Source: Cylicocyclus nassatus
Taxonomy: Eukaryota; Nematoda; Chromadorea; Rhabditida; Strongylidae
Length of the DNA: 64,000 bases
Assembly (NCBI GenBank): GCA_958299035.1
Contig: CATQJL010000112.1
Coordinates: forward strand, 7,231,825 to 7,295,824
Direction of reading: 5' to 3'
Under the pieces are notes generated by a model. The model saw only the letters and a list, made by a program, of their open reading frames with translations. It was not told the origin of the DNA and made no database searches. Each line of letters starts with the position of its first letter. Position 1 is the first letter of the stretch. Positions 45,514 through 55,470 of the stretch are shown here, piece by piece. Position numbers and translations under genes: made by a program.

Positions 45514-46750
45514 ACTAGGTTGGTCCGAAAGTTCTTGCGCATCATTTTCAAAAAATCATAACTTCCTTGACACTCGATGGATTTCATTGTGATTATATCT
45601 AATCGAAAGAGGAATCCATGCTCTTTACAGCGGTACCTCCGCCATGAATCACTTTGAAAAACTTCAAGAGTTATTAGCAGTTGAATGAAATCAGTCAAGA
45701 CTGACATTTTTCGAGCTGGGTCACGAAAAATTCTGGAAGTATTTTTATTTGATAGAGAAAATTATGCTCATTACAATGGTACCTTTTTCATGAATTAAAA
45801 CGAAAATTCTTCAGCTTTGCAATTTTTGAGCATGCTCAAAAAGCCTAAAAACGTCACAGAAAAGGCGGGACATGAACATGGGTTTTGTAACCTTCTCTTT
45901 CTAGCTGAGTAAAAATCGTGCCAATCGAGAGCAATTTTGATTTTCATGAAAAACGCAGACCCGAAAATCCGGAAATATTACGACTTTTTTGGGCCTTTTT
46001 GGGCATGCTCAAAAATTGCAAACTGAAGTAATTCTCTTTATTTGCTTATGACTTTCGATCTTTTTCTTTTCAATTCGTGGGAAAGACACTATAATAAAGA
46101 GCATAATTTATAATTATTCGGAATTTGAGACACCAAGATGGTATTATGAGTTAGCACTAATTTTACAAAGCACGCAAGAGTTTACGGATTCGAAATACCA
46201 AATTTCGGGTTTTACGGGCACAGCCTGGGGCTTGTTGGAAAAATGAGTATAAGGATTTTAGTCTCGAAGAAGTTTAGTCTGAATTTTAGTCTGAACGAAT
46301 CGAAACAAAAAGGACCCATTAGAAAGAGGGGAACAAGTTGCATCGAACGACACCCGAGCTGCTCGCCGTTTGATGTTCCATGAAGATTTAACTGTGCAAG
46401 TATGGAAATGTAGCATCAGTTAAAATTCTGTTAAAAATAAATGACAAGCTGTGGAAAGGAGAAAAAATTTGTTTTGCATCGTGTAGGGTTTGCTTTATAG
46501 ATACGTTACTTTCGCTTCTTTTGAGGTTCGTTATAAAATTTTAGAAAAATTGTGAAACTTGACCGTCTCAAAAAGCATAAGTCGCAGATTTTCATTACTT
46601 TCTGAAAGCTCATGATTGTTTTGCAAAAATCTCATAATCATTAGAAAGAGGATGAAATGCTGCATCGAACGCTACCAAGATCTCTTAGAAACCTCTGTTC
46701 CATCAAATGTGGCGCCCGTTTGAAAAAAGCGAAATTACTTTTGAAATGAC
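45514..46750. other. No gene; unpaired mariner-like left end
   Basis: TAGGTTGGTCCGAAAGTTC at 45,517 is a mariner-type terminus, but no matching inverse end was found. A similar, same-direction end (TAGTCCGAAAGTTCGTGCCG) is at 47,321. The rest is AT-rich without coding signal. Confidence 0.4.
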
Positions 46751-46756
46751 CTAATA

Positions 46757-47318
46757 TACAGGGTGGCCGGCAAGTATGGGCGTTACAACATGTAATATAT
46801 CTTTTCTCTGGAATATTCTATCATGACGGCTAATATGCCTGTAGCTTATGGGCAGTCTCTATATTGAAATAAGTGAAAATCACGCAAACTGATGTCTTCT
46901 GATGTAAACGAGACTCCTGAATCTACTTTCTCTTGAGAGGCGCTGCGGCGGGTTCAATTAACACCATATTTGCAGTATCATATCTTAATTTGGAAAGGAG
47001 AATTTTTTGATGTTGTGGCACTGCTTTATTCCTGGGAATGTGCTCTACAAAACCTCGGGTCTTAGAATCTATTCGATTAATAATCGGGTTATTTTAACGG
47101 ATTCACAATGGGTACATTTTTCGAGTAGCATTTTTGACGCATCAACTTCAAGGTAAGCTGCTGAAGTCTGTATGCATGTGCAAGAACCCAGTTTTGCAGG
47201 AATAATACACTAGGATGTCTGTGTTTTTGGCATGCAAAAATAATCTTATAGAATTTTGTTTGCTATGAAAAATCATTAAACGAAAAATTTGACGCCCATA
47301 CTTTTCGGCCACCCTGTA
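46757..47318. mobile_element. Tc/mariner-type MITE, 562 bp
   Basis: Ends TACAGGGTGGCCGGCAAGTA and GGCCACCCTGTA, with TA on both sides (46,755-46,756 and 47,319-47,320). The terminal motif CAGGGTG-CC is like that of the 44.8-kb element, but the subterminal sequence differs. Non-coding. Confidence 0.8.
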
Positions 47319-47798
47319 TATAGTCCGAAAGTTCGTGCCGTTTCTGGGACCTACTCTAGATCCGCTTAAGATAAAGCTATACAAACGCTTTGAAGAAAGT
47401 TTGATGCAAATTTTCTTCCGCTTTCTAGCAGTAATGCTTACGATTCAAAATCTTTGACCACTCGAATGGTTGCCAAAATCTCCAACCCACCATTTTTGCC
47501 TGCACTTCAGCTATTTTTATTAGCTTGTTTGTTTAATGAGTTCTGTCCCTTTTTTTGGATTTTTTCTCAATATTTTGCACAGCGTTTTGCAAAATATATA
47601 TGCTTTTGAACCAATTCTGCTCTGCAAATTTATATGCGTAATCCATCAACCTGACAGAATAATGAAAAAATAAACTCTGGCATTAAAACAAGAAAGGGCG
47701 AAAAATCATTCTCAACATCTTTTTTCCCTCCGAATTTTCCAGTCTTCTATCGACAAAGTTTAAACAAGCCAGCAAACAAAATAACCTAATATACTCGT

Positions 47799-48014
47799 AT
47801 GTTTGTGCTGTTACTGTTTGTGCTTGTTCCCTTCCTTCTACCATTCAATGTCATTTTTTCAAAAGACGGCGAAGCAAGACTTTGTCTCGCCCATTTGAAT
47901 GCACTGGCTGGCGATCGCCAGTGGAGACTTTGTGATGAAAAGTCTCCACCTCCGGGCATATGTCGTGGAAGGCGCGATACTCCCACATTTTATATATCAT
48001 CTGAAAGCTCTTGA
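47799..48014 (+). CDS. Candidate small secreted peptide ORF (71 codons)
   Basis: It starts MFVLLLFVLVPFLLPF, a hydrophobic N-terminus like a signal peptide, followed by a charged region with three cysteines (LCLAHL, RLCDEK, GICRGR). No family is recognised. An AATAA-type signal occurs about 55 bases after the stop. Small ORFs with a hydrophobic start occur by chance in AT-rich DNA, so this is a candidate only. Confidence 0.25.
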   Translation: MFVLLLFVLVPFLLPFNVIFSKDGEARLCLAHLNALAGDRQWRLCDEKSPPPGICRGRRDTPTFYISSESS

Positions 48015-48074
48015 AAAGGAGAATCTAACCTATAAAGTCGCAACATTATTAATGCATTTATGAAGAAGTAATAA

Positions 48075-48155
48075 GCTGTTGAAATCTGAAAAGCAGCTTT
48101 GCTTTTCAGAATTCAACAGCTTTCTACTGTTGAAATTCTGAAAAGCTGTTGAAGC
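48075..48155. repeat. Nested GCTGTTGAA hairpins
   Basis: GCTGTTGAAATCTGAAAAGC pairs with GCTTTTCAGAATTCAACAGC with almost no loop, and a further ACTGTTGAAATTCTGAAAAG copy follows directly. It is a palindrome plus an extra direct arm, typical of a local inverted duplication. Confidence 0.6.
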
Positions 48156-48628
48156 ACCTGCTTTTTTAAGCCTGGATCTCGGCGGTACATAAATGGAACG
48201 GTACGGCTAAGAATATACTCTGGTAGGGCAAACCCTGCTCTACAGAATCTATGTAGTCGCAACATCGCATACCTTCACACTTCAGATTTATTGGAGTTGA
48301 AATGTCAGCTGTCACACTAAGCAACATAAAAATTTTTCAAAATTATCGTTCTCGGCGGCCACTGCTCAAATCGGCCTGATTTTTCACTATCAGGTAGAAG
48401 AACATTTATTCGTCAAAACCTTTTAAGTCGCAGTTGCTGACATCCTCAACCACCAGATTTATAACAGTGGATATTTCGCATGATTTTTCGTTATTTTATC
48501 ATTCGGATGGTTGTCGGCGGTTAACGCCTAAATCGACCTACTTTTCGTATTACATTATACAAAATCTACTTAATAGAGTACGTAAAGTCTAGCTAAGTTT
48601 TACTTACAAAATTTGATTAATATGTCTA

Positions 48629-50290
48629 TCTTATATATGAAGCTGAATGTCTGTTTGTATGTCTGTCTGTATGTCTGTCTGTGTGTACGTATGTTCCGAA
48701 TAGAAAATTCCATTTCTAAACCGATCCGGACCTTGGCACGCATACACTTCGGAGCGGAAGCGTATCAAAGGCAATTTTTCGGCACCGATCGGTCGATTTT
48801 ATCGATTTTTGTCGGTTTTTTTTGCAAAGTTTGAGCTACGGGGCTGGGAGTTGGCACAGGGGGTAATCGAGCATGCTGATTACGAGTGCAATATTAGTTT
48901 TTGGAATCAACCGCTACCTTTATCGATTCTATCGATTTTTTGCAAAGTTTGAGCTACGGGGCTGGGAGTTGGCACAGGGGGTAATCGAGCATGCTGATTA
49001 CGAGTGCAATATCAATCTGGCGTTATTCGGCTATCCAAGCCCCAGAAATTTTGTAGTAGAGCTTGCTCAAACTTCGTTTATAAGGGTTATCTCAAATGCT
49101 TATTACAGATATCACACTTTCTCCGCAGAATGTCTCCCCGTGTTACGATAGGTGTAGATAGGAAGTCAAAATCATGAATTTGGCTGGCGTTTGGTCCAGA
49201 GAAATTATTCGACATGCTGATTACGAATATCTTACTCTCTCTGCATATTGGGACTTTTCATAGAGTTATGGTGGTTATACGGTATGAGATCGAAAACAAA
49301 GATTTGCTTTGAACTTCGTCTAGGGTAGTCACTTAGCGCTCTGAACATGAATATCGTGCTGATTTCGCAGGATAGCGCACTTTCTTGGGCACGGTGGGTG
49401 TACAATAGGTGGGTCGAAATTCCTTTGCTCAAAACCTTACCTGTGACGGTTCACAAGCATACTGCTTGTGAATATGATACTTGCTCGCTGTCATAACGCA
49501 TCATTGTGAAATTACGGTGAGTTGCAGGGTTTGAATGGACATTATTTCGCTTTTGGGCCAATTTAGATCCCAGATATTCACGAAATGGGGAAACGGTCGT
49601 TTTGCAGGGCGGTCTTCAACGCCATCCTGATAATCTGTCCCAACGCGTAACGCACGCGGCAAATCTCCCTCCCTGTTCTTTGAGGCAAAAGACGCCGAAG
49701 GGCGTATCGCGCGCGGCAGTGGTCCTATAAGGAAAGCATTACGGTCGTGGGAAACCTTCTATACCACACGAATTGCCTTTATCGTGGGAGTTGAGCACGA
49801 TATTCTTAAAACAGCACTTAGGTAATTCCCTGTCAAGGTTCCAGGCAGGCTCATGATTTTTACCCGCTGCCATATACCTACCGTAACTTTGCGAAAAGGT
49901 CTCAAAACGCAAGGAGAGTGTTTTAATCGTGGTCAGAAGGTCGAATCTCTCTAGACCGAGTTTCAGCTAAAACTGAGATTTTGCCCATCTGCAGTATACC
50001 CACCTACTACCTACCTACCTTAGTGAAAACTCCCCAAAATGCCGAAGGAGTATGATATTTGTAATCAGCATGTCAACTAGCGTGCAGTTGAGGTTTACGC
50101 ACGATATAAGTAGGACAGTATCGTCTAATACGCCCATAATCGGCCGCGGAACTGGTGGGGAAACTGAGCCGAGCCCCGGCGCTCGATTGGAGCGTGTTAT
50201 CCTTCGCGCACTTGGAGTATCTGAACATAGCAGCTCTCCGAAGTAACACTCCTCATTGTCTGTATTGTTGCGTGGCAACAATACAGCACA
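48629..50290 (+). mobile_element. Helitron-like non-autonomous copy, 5' end to 3'-less body
   Basis: It starts A|TCTTATATATGAAGCTGAATG, followed by the CTGTCTG/GTACGTATGTTCCGAATA leader and two minisatellite units (TTTGAGCTACGGGGCTGGGA, GAGCATGCTGATTACGAGTG). The body from 49,020 (TTATTCGGCTATCC, TATAAGGGTTAT) to 50,220 (ATCGGCCGCGGAACTGGTGG) has an inverted homologue at 61,700-62,500. No CTAG 3' terminus is present before the next element. Confidence 0.6.
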
Positions 50291-51246
50291 GTGAGTTTGA
50301 TGACTAACTAATCACTTCTGCACGTTGTAGCGCGACTTCAGCTTGTTTTGATCATTTTATGTAGTTCGACTGCTTCGACAAGCTCCGACTGTATTGATAA
50401 TTATTATGCACTTCAACAGTCTTGTTCACTCTTTAAAGATCATAGAAGCAGAATTGCTGCGCTCGTCGCAGCCTCATACGGCATCGCTTTAGGTTGCATA
50501 AGGTCGGGTGTGGATCATCTCCTCCTCAAGAAGGCGATTCGTACTGTAGCGTCGTATCGTCGCTGTTGCGAGGCTTACATCGTGTTTTCAGATAGTCTTT
50601 TTTACCATACATCTGACGTACCTTTTCAGCTCCGTCAATGGCAGTCGCCACTTCAACGTTTAATAACAAAGAACTGGTGTGTGGAGAACAACATATTTTT
50701 TCCACACTTCCTTTGAGATTCGGAGTGAAATCTTCGATTTCGAGCAGAATCTGTAAGGGGGATCTTACCACAGAGCAAAAAGATTGAGCACGCCAGTACC
50801 GCAGGTGTCACTGGCCTGCAGTAGCGGCGTACTCAAGGTTGCTAAGGCACGCAGTTGGCACAAGGGGAGGAACTTAGAATGCAGTAGGCAAGCATCAACT
50901 GCAAACGTGATGACTATTTTATGCGGTGACCGGGTCTAATTTGCAACGCAGGAGACGAACTTTTTTCAACCTAGGGGTCCTATCTATAGTGTCTTGAGCG
51001 ACAGCATGTGTTGACACTAGCCACACGGCGGATTTGACGATGTATAATTCTTCAGTGTGGAAAAGTTCTGATGGGGATCCTTGCTCAGTTAGCTATCTTA
51101 TCTTGAAGTGACTGACTAGCTACCAGAAAAGTCGCAAACGTGCCAACACATAGAACTCTTGAATATTTAGAGATATAAAAACCGGGTCGGATTTCTATAT
51201 GTTTGGTTGTGTTCATTTTGTACTAGTTGCTCGCTGTATTCAAGGA
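50291..51246. other. No supported gene; unexplained 122-codon ORF
   Basis: The ORF at 50,348-50,716 (RIAALVAASYGIALGCIR, CEAYIVFSDSLFY) is not repeat-derived but resembles no family I know. The rest is AT-rich flank up to the Helitron terminus. Confidence 0.3.
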
Positions 51247-51276
51247 CTAGCTGGCTTACCCGGCTCCGCCCGGCGC
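51247..51276 (-). other. Helitron 3' terminus
   Basis: Minus strand: GCCGGGCGGAGCCGGG, then TAAGCCAGCTAG followed by T. The CCGG...CCGG hairpin about 10 bases before CTAG is the Helitron transposition terminator arrangement. It is nearly identical to 23,158-23,185. Confidence 0.75.
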
Positions 51277-51299
51277 CACATACACTTCGGTAAAAAAAA

Positions 51300-51340
51300 G
51301 CCGAAGTTGTGTTCCTCAAAAAGAGGAGTACAACTTCGGC
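51300..51340. repeat. 41-bp hairpin inside the Helitron 3' end
   Basis: GCCGAAGTTGT pairs with ACAACTTCGGC, and the inner TCCTC pairs with GAGGA around an AAAAA loop. A related TTCCTCAAGAAGAGGA core occurs at 52,771, beyond the other end of the array, so these hairpins bracket the repeats. Confidence 0.7.
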
Positions 51341-51349
51341 TCTTTAATT

Positions 51350-52745
51350 GTGGTTGTTTTCAACAGAGGCAACCGATGGTTGTCCTCAACAGAGGCAACC
51401 GATGGTTGTATCGATGGTTGTCCTCAAGAGAGGCAACCGATGGTTGTACAGATGGTTGTCCTCAACAGAGGCAACCGATGGTTGTCCTCAACAGAAGCAA
51501 ACGACGGTTGTACCGATGGTTGTCCCCAACAGAGGCAACCGATGGTTGTCCTCAACAGAGGCAACCGATGGTTATACCGATGGTTGCCCTCAAGAGAGGC
51601 AACCGATGGTTGTACCGATGATTGTCCTCAAGAGAGACAACCGATGGTTGTACCGATGGTTGTCCTCAACGGAGGCAACCGATGGTTGTACCGATGGTGT
51701 CCTCAACAGAGGCAACCGATGGTTGTACCGATGGTTGTCCTCAACAGAGGCAACCGATGGTTGTCCTCAACAGAAGCAAACGACGGTTGTACCGATGGTT
51801 GTCCCCAACAGAGGCAACCGATGGTTGTCCTCAACAGAGGCAACCGATGGTTGTACCGATGGTTGTCCTCAAGAGAGGCAACCGATGGTTGTACCGATGG
51901 TTGTTCAACGGAGGCAACCGATGGTTGTACCGATGTTGTCCTCCAAGTGAGGCAACCGATGGCTGTCCTCGATAGACATCCGATGGTTGTCCTCCGAGTG
52001 AGGCAACCGATGGTTGTCCTCCAAGTGAGGCAACCGATGGCTGCTCTCAACAGAGGCAACCGATGATTGTCCTCGACAGAGGCAACCGATGGTTGTCCTC
52101 AACAGAGGCAACCGATGGTTGGTACGATGGTTGTCCTCAACAGAGGCAACCGATGGTTGTCCTCAACAGAGGCAACCGATGGTTATACCGATGGTTGTCC
52201 CCAAGAGAGGCAACCGATGGTTGTACCGATGGTTGTCCTCAACAGAGGCAACCGATGGTTGTACCGATGGTTGTCCTCAACAGAGGCAACCGATGGTTGT
52301 ACCGATGGTTGTCCTCAACAGAGGCAACCGATGGCTGTCCTCGATAGACATCCGATGGTTGTCCTCCGAGTGAGGCAACCGATGGTTGTCCTCCAAGTGA
52401 GGCAACCGATGGCTGTCCTCGATAGACATCCGATGGTTGTCCTCCGAGTGAGGCAACCGATGGTTGTCCTCCAAGTGAGGCAACCGATGGCTGTCTTCGA
52501 TAGAGACAACCGATGGTTGTCGTCGATAGAGACAACCCATGGCTGTTCTCAACAGAGGCAACCGATGGCTGTTCTCAACAGAGGCAACCGATGGCTGTTC
52601 TCAACAGAGGCAACCGATGATTGTCCTCGACAGAGGCAACCGATGGTTGACCTCAACAGAGGCAACCGATGGTTGCTACGATGGTTGTCCTCAACAGAGG
52701 CAGCCGATGGTTGTACCGATGGTTGTCCTCAACAGAGGCAGTCGA
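51350..52745. repeat. Hairpin minisatellite, left array
   Basis: About 1.4 kb of a 26-bp unit (CCTCAACAGAGGCAACCGAT plus GGTTGT) mixed with a 12-bp half unit (ACCGATGGTTGT) and a variant with CCTCCAAGTGAGG or CCTCCGAGTGAGG. Every unit folds: CAACC pairs with GGTTG over a GAT loop, and the GAGG/CCTC ends close it. Long ORFs (up to 345 codons, repeating NRGNRWL or STEATDGC) arise because the unit is nearly stop-free. It lies in the 3' part of the Helitron, downstream of the helicase stop. Confidence 0.9.
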
Positions 52746-53072
52746 TGCCGATAGTCGTCCTTCCGTTTCGTTCCTCAAGAAGAGGATGTACCGTTTCGTT
52801 CCTACCCTCAGACGGTTTGGCTAAACAGGTCCTAGGCTTTCCCCGGAACTCATCACTAAGGAGGGAAGCTCGACTGGATCTGTCCAGCTTCTTGTTTGTC
52901 CCACCCACCTGCCCTGAGCGCCGCTGGCCTCCGTTTTTTTGGGTTTTCGTTTTGCCATTTTTTTGGGTTTTCGTTTTGCCATTTTTTTGGATTTTGTATT
53001 TTCCAATTTTTTTGGATTTTCCAATAGAATGGCATGCAACAAATAAATACTGTACTATACTACAGTATGCAA

Positions 53073-54422
53073 TTATGTTAGCGCCCTGGGATACACTACG
53101 TTAGCCGTGCTCCCTTCGGGCGCATATATGTACAGGTTCGCCGGACTCCCGACCCTCGAACACGCCACGTACAGTTGACCATGCGAAAAACAGGGAGTTT
53201 CCAGGTCTACTCCTACTGTTCGTAGAGACTGTCCTTGCGCTTTGTTGATCGTCATAGCAAGTGCAGGCCTGACCGGAAACTGCACTCGCCTGAACTCAAA
53301 GGGCATATCGGAGGGGACGAAAGGGATTCGTGGAACATGAACGACTTCGCCTTTGAACTTCCCCGCCAATATGGTCGCTACTATGACGTTTGGCATGAGA
53401 TCCCTGATGCAAAGCCTTGTACCATTGCACATCCTCGGTGGGTTGATGTTACGAAGGAGCATGATTGGCAAACCAACCTTCAGATCAAGTCTGTGAGGTG
53501 GTATCCCATTGAGCTGGAGTGAATTCAAGAACTCAGTGGGGAAGTAAACAGCCTGCTCACGCTGAACCATGGTATCAAAGGACGTGTACGTTAATACCGG
53601 TCCAGGTAGGCTGTTTAAAATCTGAGCATTGATAGAATCCACTTGCTCATTTTTGGGTGCCAGAATTGCTCGCTCGCAAATCCAGTCCCCATTGCTGAAG
53701 TTGGTGGCAATGTTTGGGAAAACCTTTTCGATCAGTTCTCCCACCGATTGAACCATATTGCAAAAGTCTGGAGGAAAGGTAATCCAGCCAGAACTTGGTT
53801 CGACCGGAATTCTGCCTTCGCCAAGAAGCAACAGCTGTTGGGCAAAGTTTCGGGCAGTCTCATCGCCAAGGAGGTGGACTCGCATGTTCGTCGTGAGATT
53901 CAGCGATCGAACATGTCTCCAGAGAGGAGAAGCTTTGAGGCAAGCGTTCAGCTCATCTGCTGGAGTCGATCGCGGAACCACTGGCAGAGTTTGACGAAAG
54001 TCGCCTGCCAGTAACACGACGACCCCACCCATTAGCGTGTTGCTTTCTCGTATGTCCCGTAGTGTGTTGTCAAGGGCTTCTAGGCACTTCTTATGCGCCA
54101 TGGTGCATTCGTCCCAAACTATGAGTTTGGCTTCCTGTAGCACCTTGGCTCTCCCTGTGCCCTTGCTTATCCCACACACCGGGTGCTCTACATGAGCAAT
54201 ATCCAGAGGAAGCTTGAAGGCTGAATGGGCAGTTCGGCCTCCCTCTAGCAGTGTTGAGGCAATCCCCGAGGATGCCACTGCTACTGCGATTCCTCCTTGT
54301 CTGCGAATCTCGGCAAGTAGGAGATTGATGAGAAACGTTTTCCCTGTTCCACCCGGAGCGTCGAGAAAGAGTAGCCCACCCTTGCCACTGGAAATCGTGT
54401 CCAGAACAGCACGGTAAACCAA
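53073..54422 (-). CDS. Helitron PIF1-type helicase domain (C-terminal part)
   Basis: 449 codons from a TTG, open in this frame from somewhat upstream. Residues 22-30 APGGTGKTF (Walker A), about 103-110 IVWDECTM (Walker B), about 139 LAGDFRQTLPVV (motif III), about 178 TNMRVHL, about 392 INKAQGQSLRTVGVDL and about 418 LYVACSRVGSP (motifs V-VI) are in the PIF1/Helitron order and intact. It would unwind DNA 5'-3' during transposition. It is the third segment of one Rep-helicase protein. The preceding segment ends in another frame at 54,451, so a frameshift near 54,460 separates them. RPLLTEDQELVYRAVL precedes Walker A, showing that the frame extends upstream of the chosen start. Confidence 0.9.
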   Translation of the reverse strand: MVYRAVLDTISSGKGGLLFLDAPGGTGKTFLINLLLAEIRRQGGIAVAVASSGIASTLLEGGRTAHSAFKLPLDIAHVEHPVCGISKGTGRAKVLQEAKLIVWDECTMAHKKCLEALDNTLRDIRESNTLMGGVVVLLAGDFRQTLPVVPRSTPADELNACLKASPLWRHVRSLNLTTNMRVHLLGDETARNFAQQLLLLGEGRIPVEPSSGWITFPPDFCNMVQSVGELIEKVFPNIATNFSNGDWICERAILAPKNEQVDSINAQILNSLPGPVLTYTSFDTMVQREQAVYFPTEFLNSLQLNGIPPHRLDLKVGLPIMLLRNINPPRMCNGTRLCIRDLMPNVIVATILAGKFKGEVVHVPRIPFVPSDMPFEFRRVQFPVRPALAMTINKAQGQSLRTVGVDLETPCFSHGQLYVACSRVGSPANLYIYAPEGSTANVVYPRALT

Positions 54423-54450
54423 CTCTTGATCCTCCGTAAGAAGAGGTCTG

Positions 54451-55458
54451 TTAGACTCTACATGTGGTCAGCTGATCGGCATCATAGGACCTCTCTCGGA
54501 GAACATCGCTCTCGAGTGCCTGGTCATCTCCGCGTATTGGCGACTGCAAACCGAGGTCTCTGAGAGTTTGACCGGTCATCGACACGCACGTATCCTCAAG
54601 CAGTATCAACGCTCGGTTGAATATCTCGGGAGAGTAACCGACGTCTACAGAGGGTGCCTCTCTGCGACATTCCCTGAGTACGTCTTCACTCAGAGCCTCT
54701 TTGTACTTCTCCCAGAGTGCTCGAGGATTTGACGGTTGACAGACTGTCAAGATGATGCCGAAGAGACTTCGCAGTTGAGCAGCGAAACTTGTCGTAGCTG
54801 CTTCTGCGAGAGTTCTGTCCCATTGCTGATCATCTTCAAGCAAGCCAAGTCTTTGGCATGCTTCTCTGTAGGTCTCACATTCCTCTCCATCGATGGTCTT
54901 CAATGCTGCGAATGACGTCGGTCCTCGGATTGTGTGAAGCAACATTCTGAGGTAGAAGCATTCGGCTTGGTTAGGGTGTACAGTATATACACGCGCTAAC
55001 ACATCCGCTTCTCTGACGTCATATCCGGGAACTGCGGCTCCTTGCTTCCTTCTGGCCCACTTCTTTGTTGACTTGTTCCAAGTATAATATCTTGGAACTT
55101 CTGAGTACAACAAAGTCCGTGCGAACGGATCATGTTGGCACAGAAGGAAGAATGCCGTCAAAGTTGTTTGAGGTGGTTGCGCAGCTCTTTCCTGCGCATT
55201 ATCAGCCGTGAAGTAGACGCGTTGTCCATTCTCTAGATGGACATGTAGATGGGTGACAGGTGGGTAATGTTCGTGTATCCTGAAACCCAGGATACGCCAA
55301 ACTGCCTCGTTGCTGCTTGTATACCTGCCCGTTTGATATCGTTCGATCTCATCAAACGGTGCAGTGGCATGCTCGAGGCCGAACGTTGCCATGTCACTTC
55401 CCTTGTTCACATATTTGCAGATGTACTTAATCGACTTCACCGAATTACAGTACTCCAC
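54451..55458 (-). CDS. Helitron Rep tyrosine motif and Rep-helicase linker
   Basis: 335 codons, same frame as the upstream segment, starting just after an in-frame TGA. Near the start, SIKYICKYVNKGSD is the Rep motif 3, with two tyrosines (Y-x-x-K-Y) that attack DNA and stay linked to it. Further on, ERYQTGRYTSSNEAVWRI, FRIHEHYPPV and RYYTWNKSTKKWARRK are conserved Helitron linker motifs, as is MLLHTIRGPTSFAALKT. It ends DADQLTTC before a stop caused by a frameshift, since the other frame continues to the helicase. Together with its neighbours it forms one broken ~1,670-residue protein. Confidence 0.85.
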   Translation of the reverse strand: MEYCNSVKSIKYICKYVNKGSDMATFGLEHATAPFDEIERYQTGRYTSSNEAVWRILGFRIHEHYPPVTHLHVHLENGQRVYFTADNAQERAAQPPQTTLTAFFLLCQHDPFARTLLYSEVPRYYTWNKSTKKWARRKQGAAVPGYDVREADVLARVYTVHPNQAECFYLRMLLHTIRGPTSFAALKTIDGEECETYREACQRLGLLEDDQQWDRTLAEAATTSFAAQLRSLFGIILTVCQPSNPRALWEKYKEALSEDVLRECRREAPSVDVGYSPEIFNRALILLEDTCVSMTGQTLRDLGLQSPIRGDDQALESDVLRERSYDADQLTTCRV

Positions 55459-55470
55459 ATTAATATGTGC

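Noticed and set aside
51350..52745. CRISPR-like array
   Set aside because: The repeated units are contiguous or joined by half units; there are no unique spacers, no cas genes, and the setting is a eukaryotic Helitron.
51199..53104. ORFs of 140-345 codons on the plus strand
   Set aside because: They are translations of the left hairpin minisatellite and run into the antisense end of the helicase gene; no domain is present.
53235..54014. Plus-strand ORFs of 95 and 123 codons
   Set aside because: Antisense to the intact helicase motifs.
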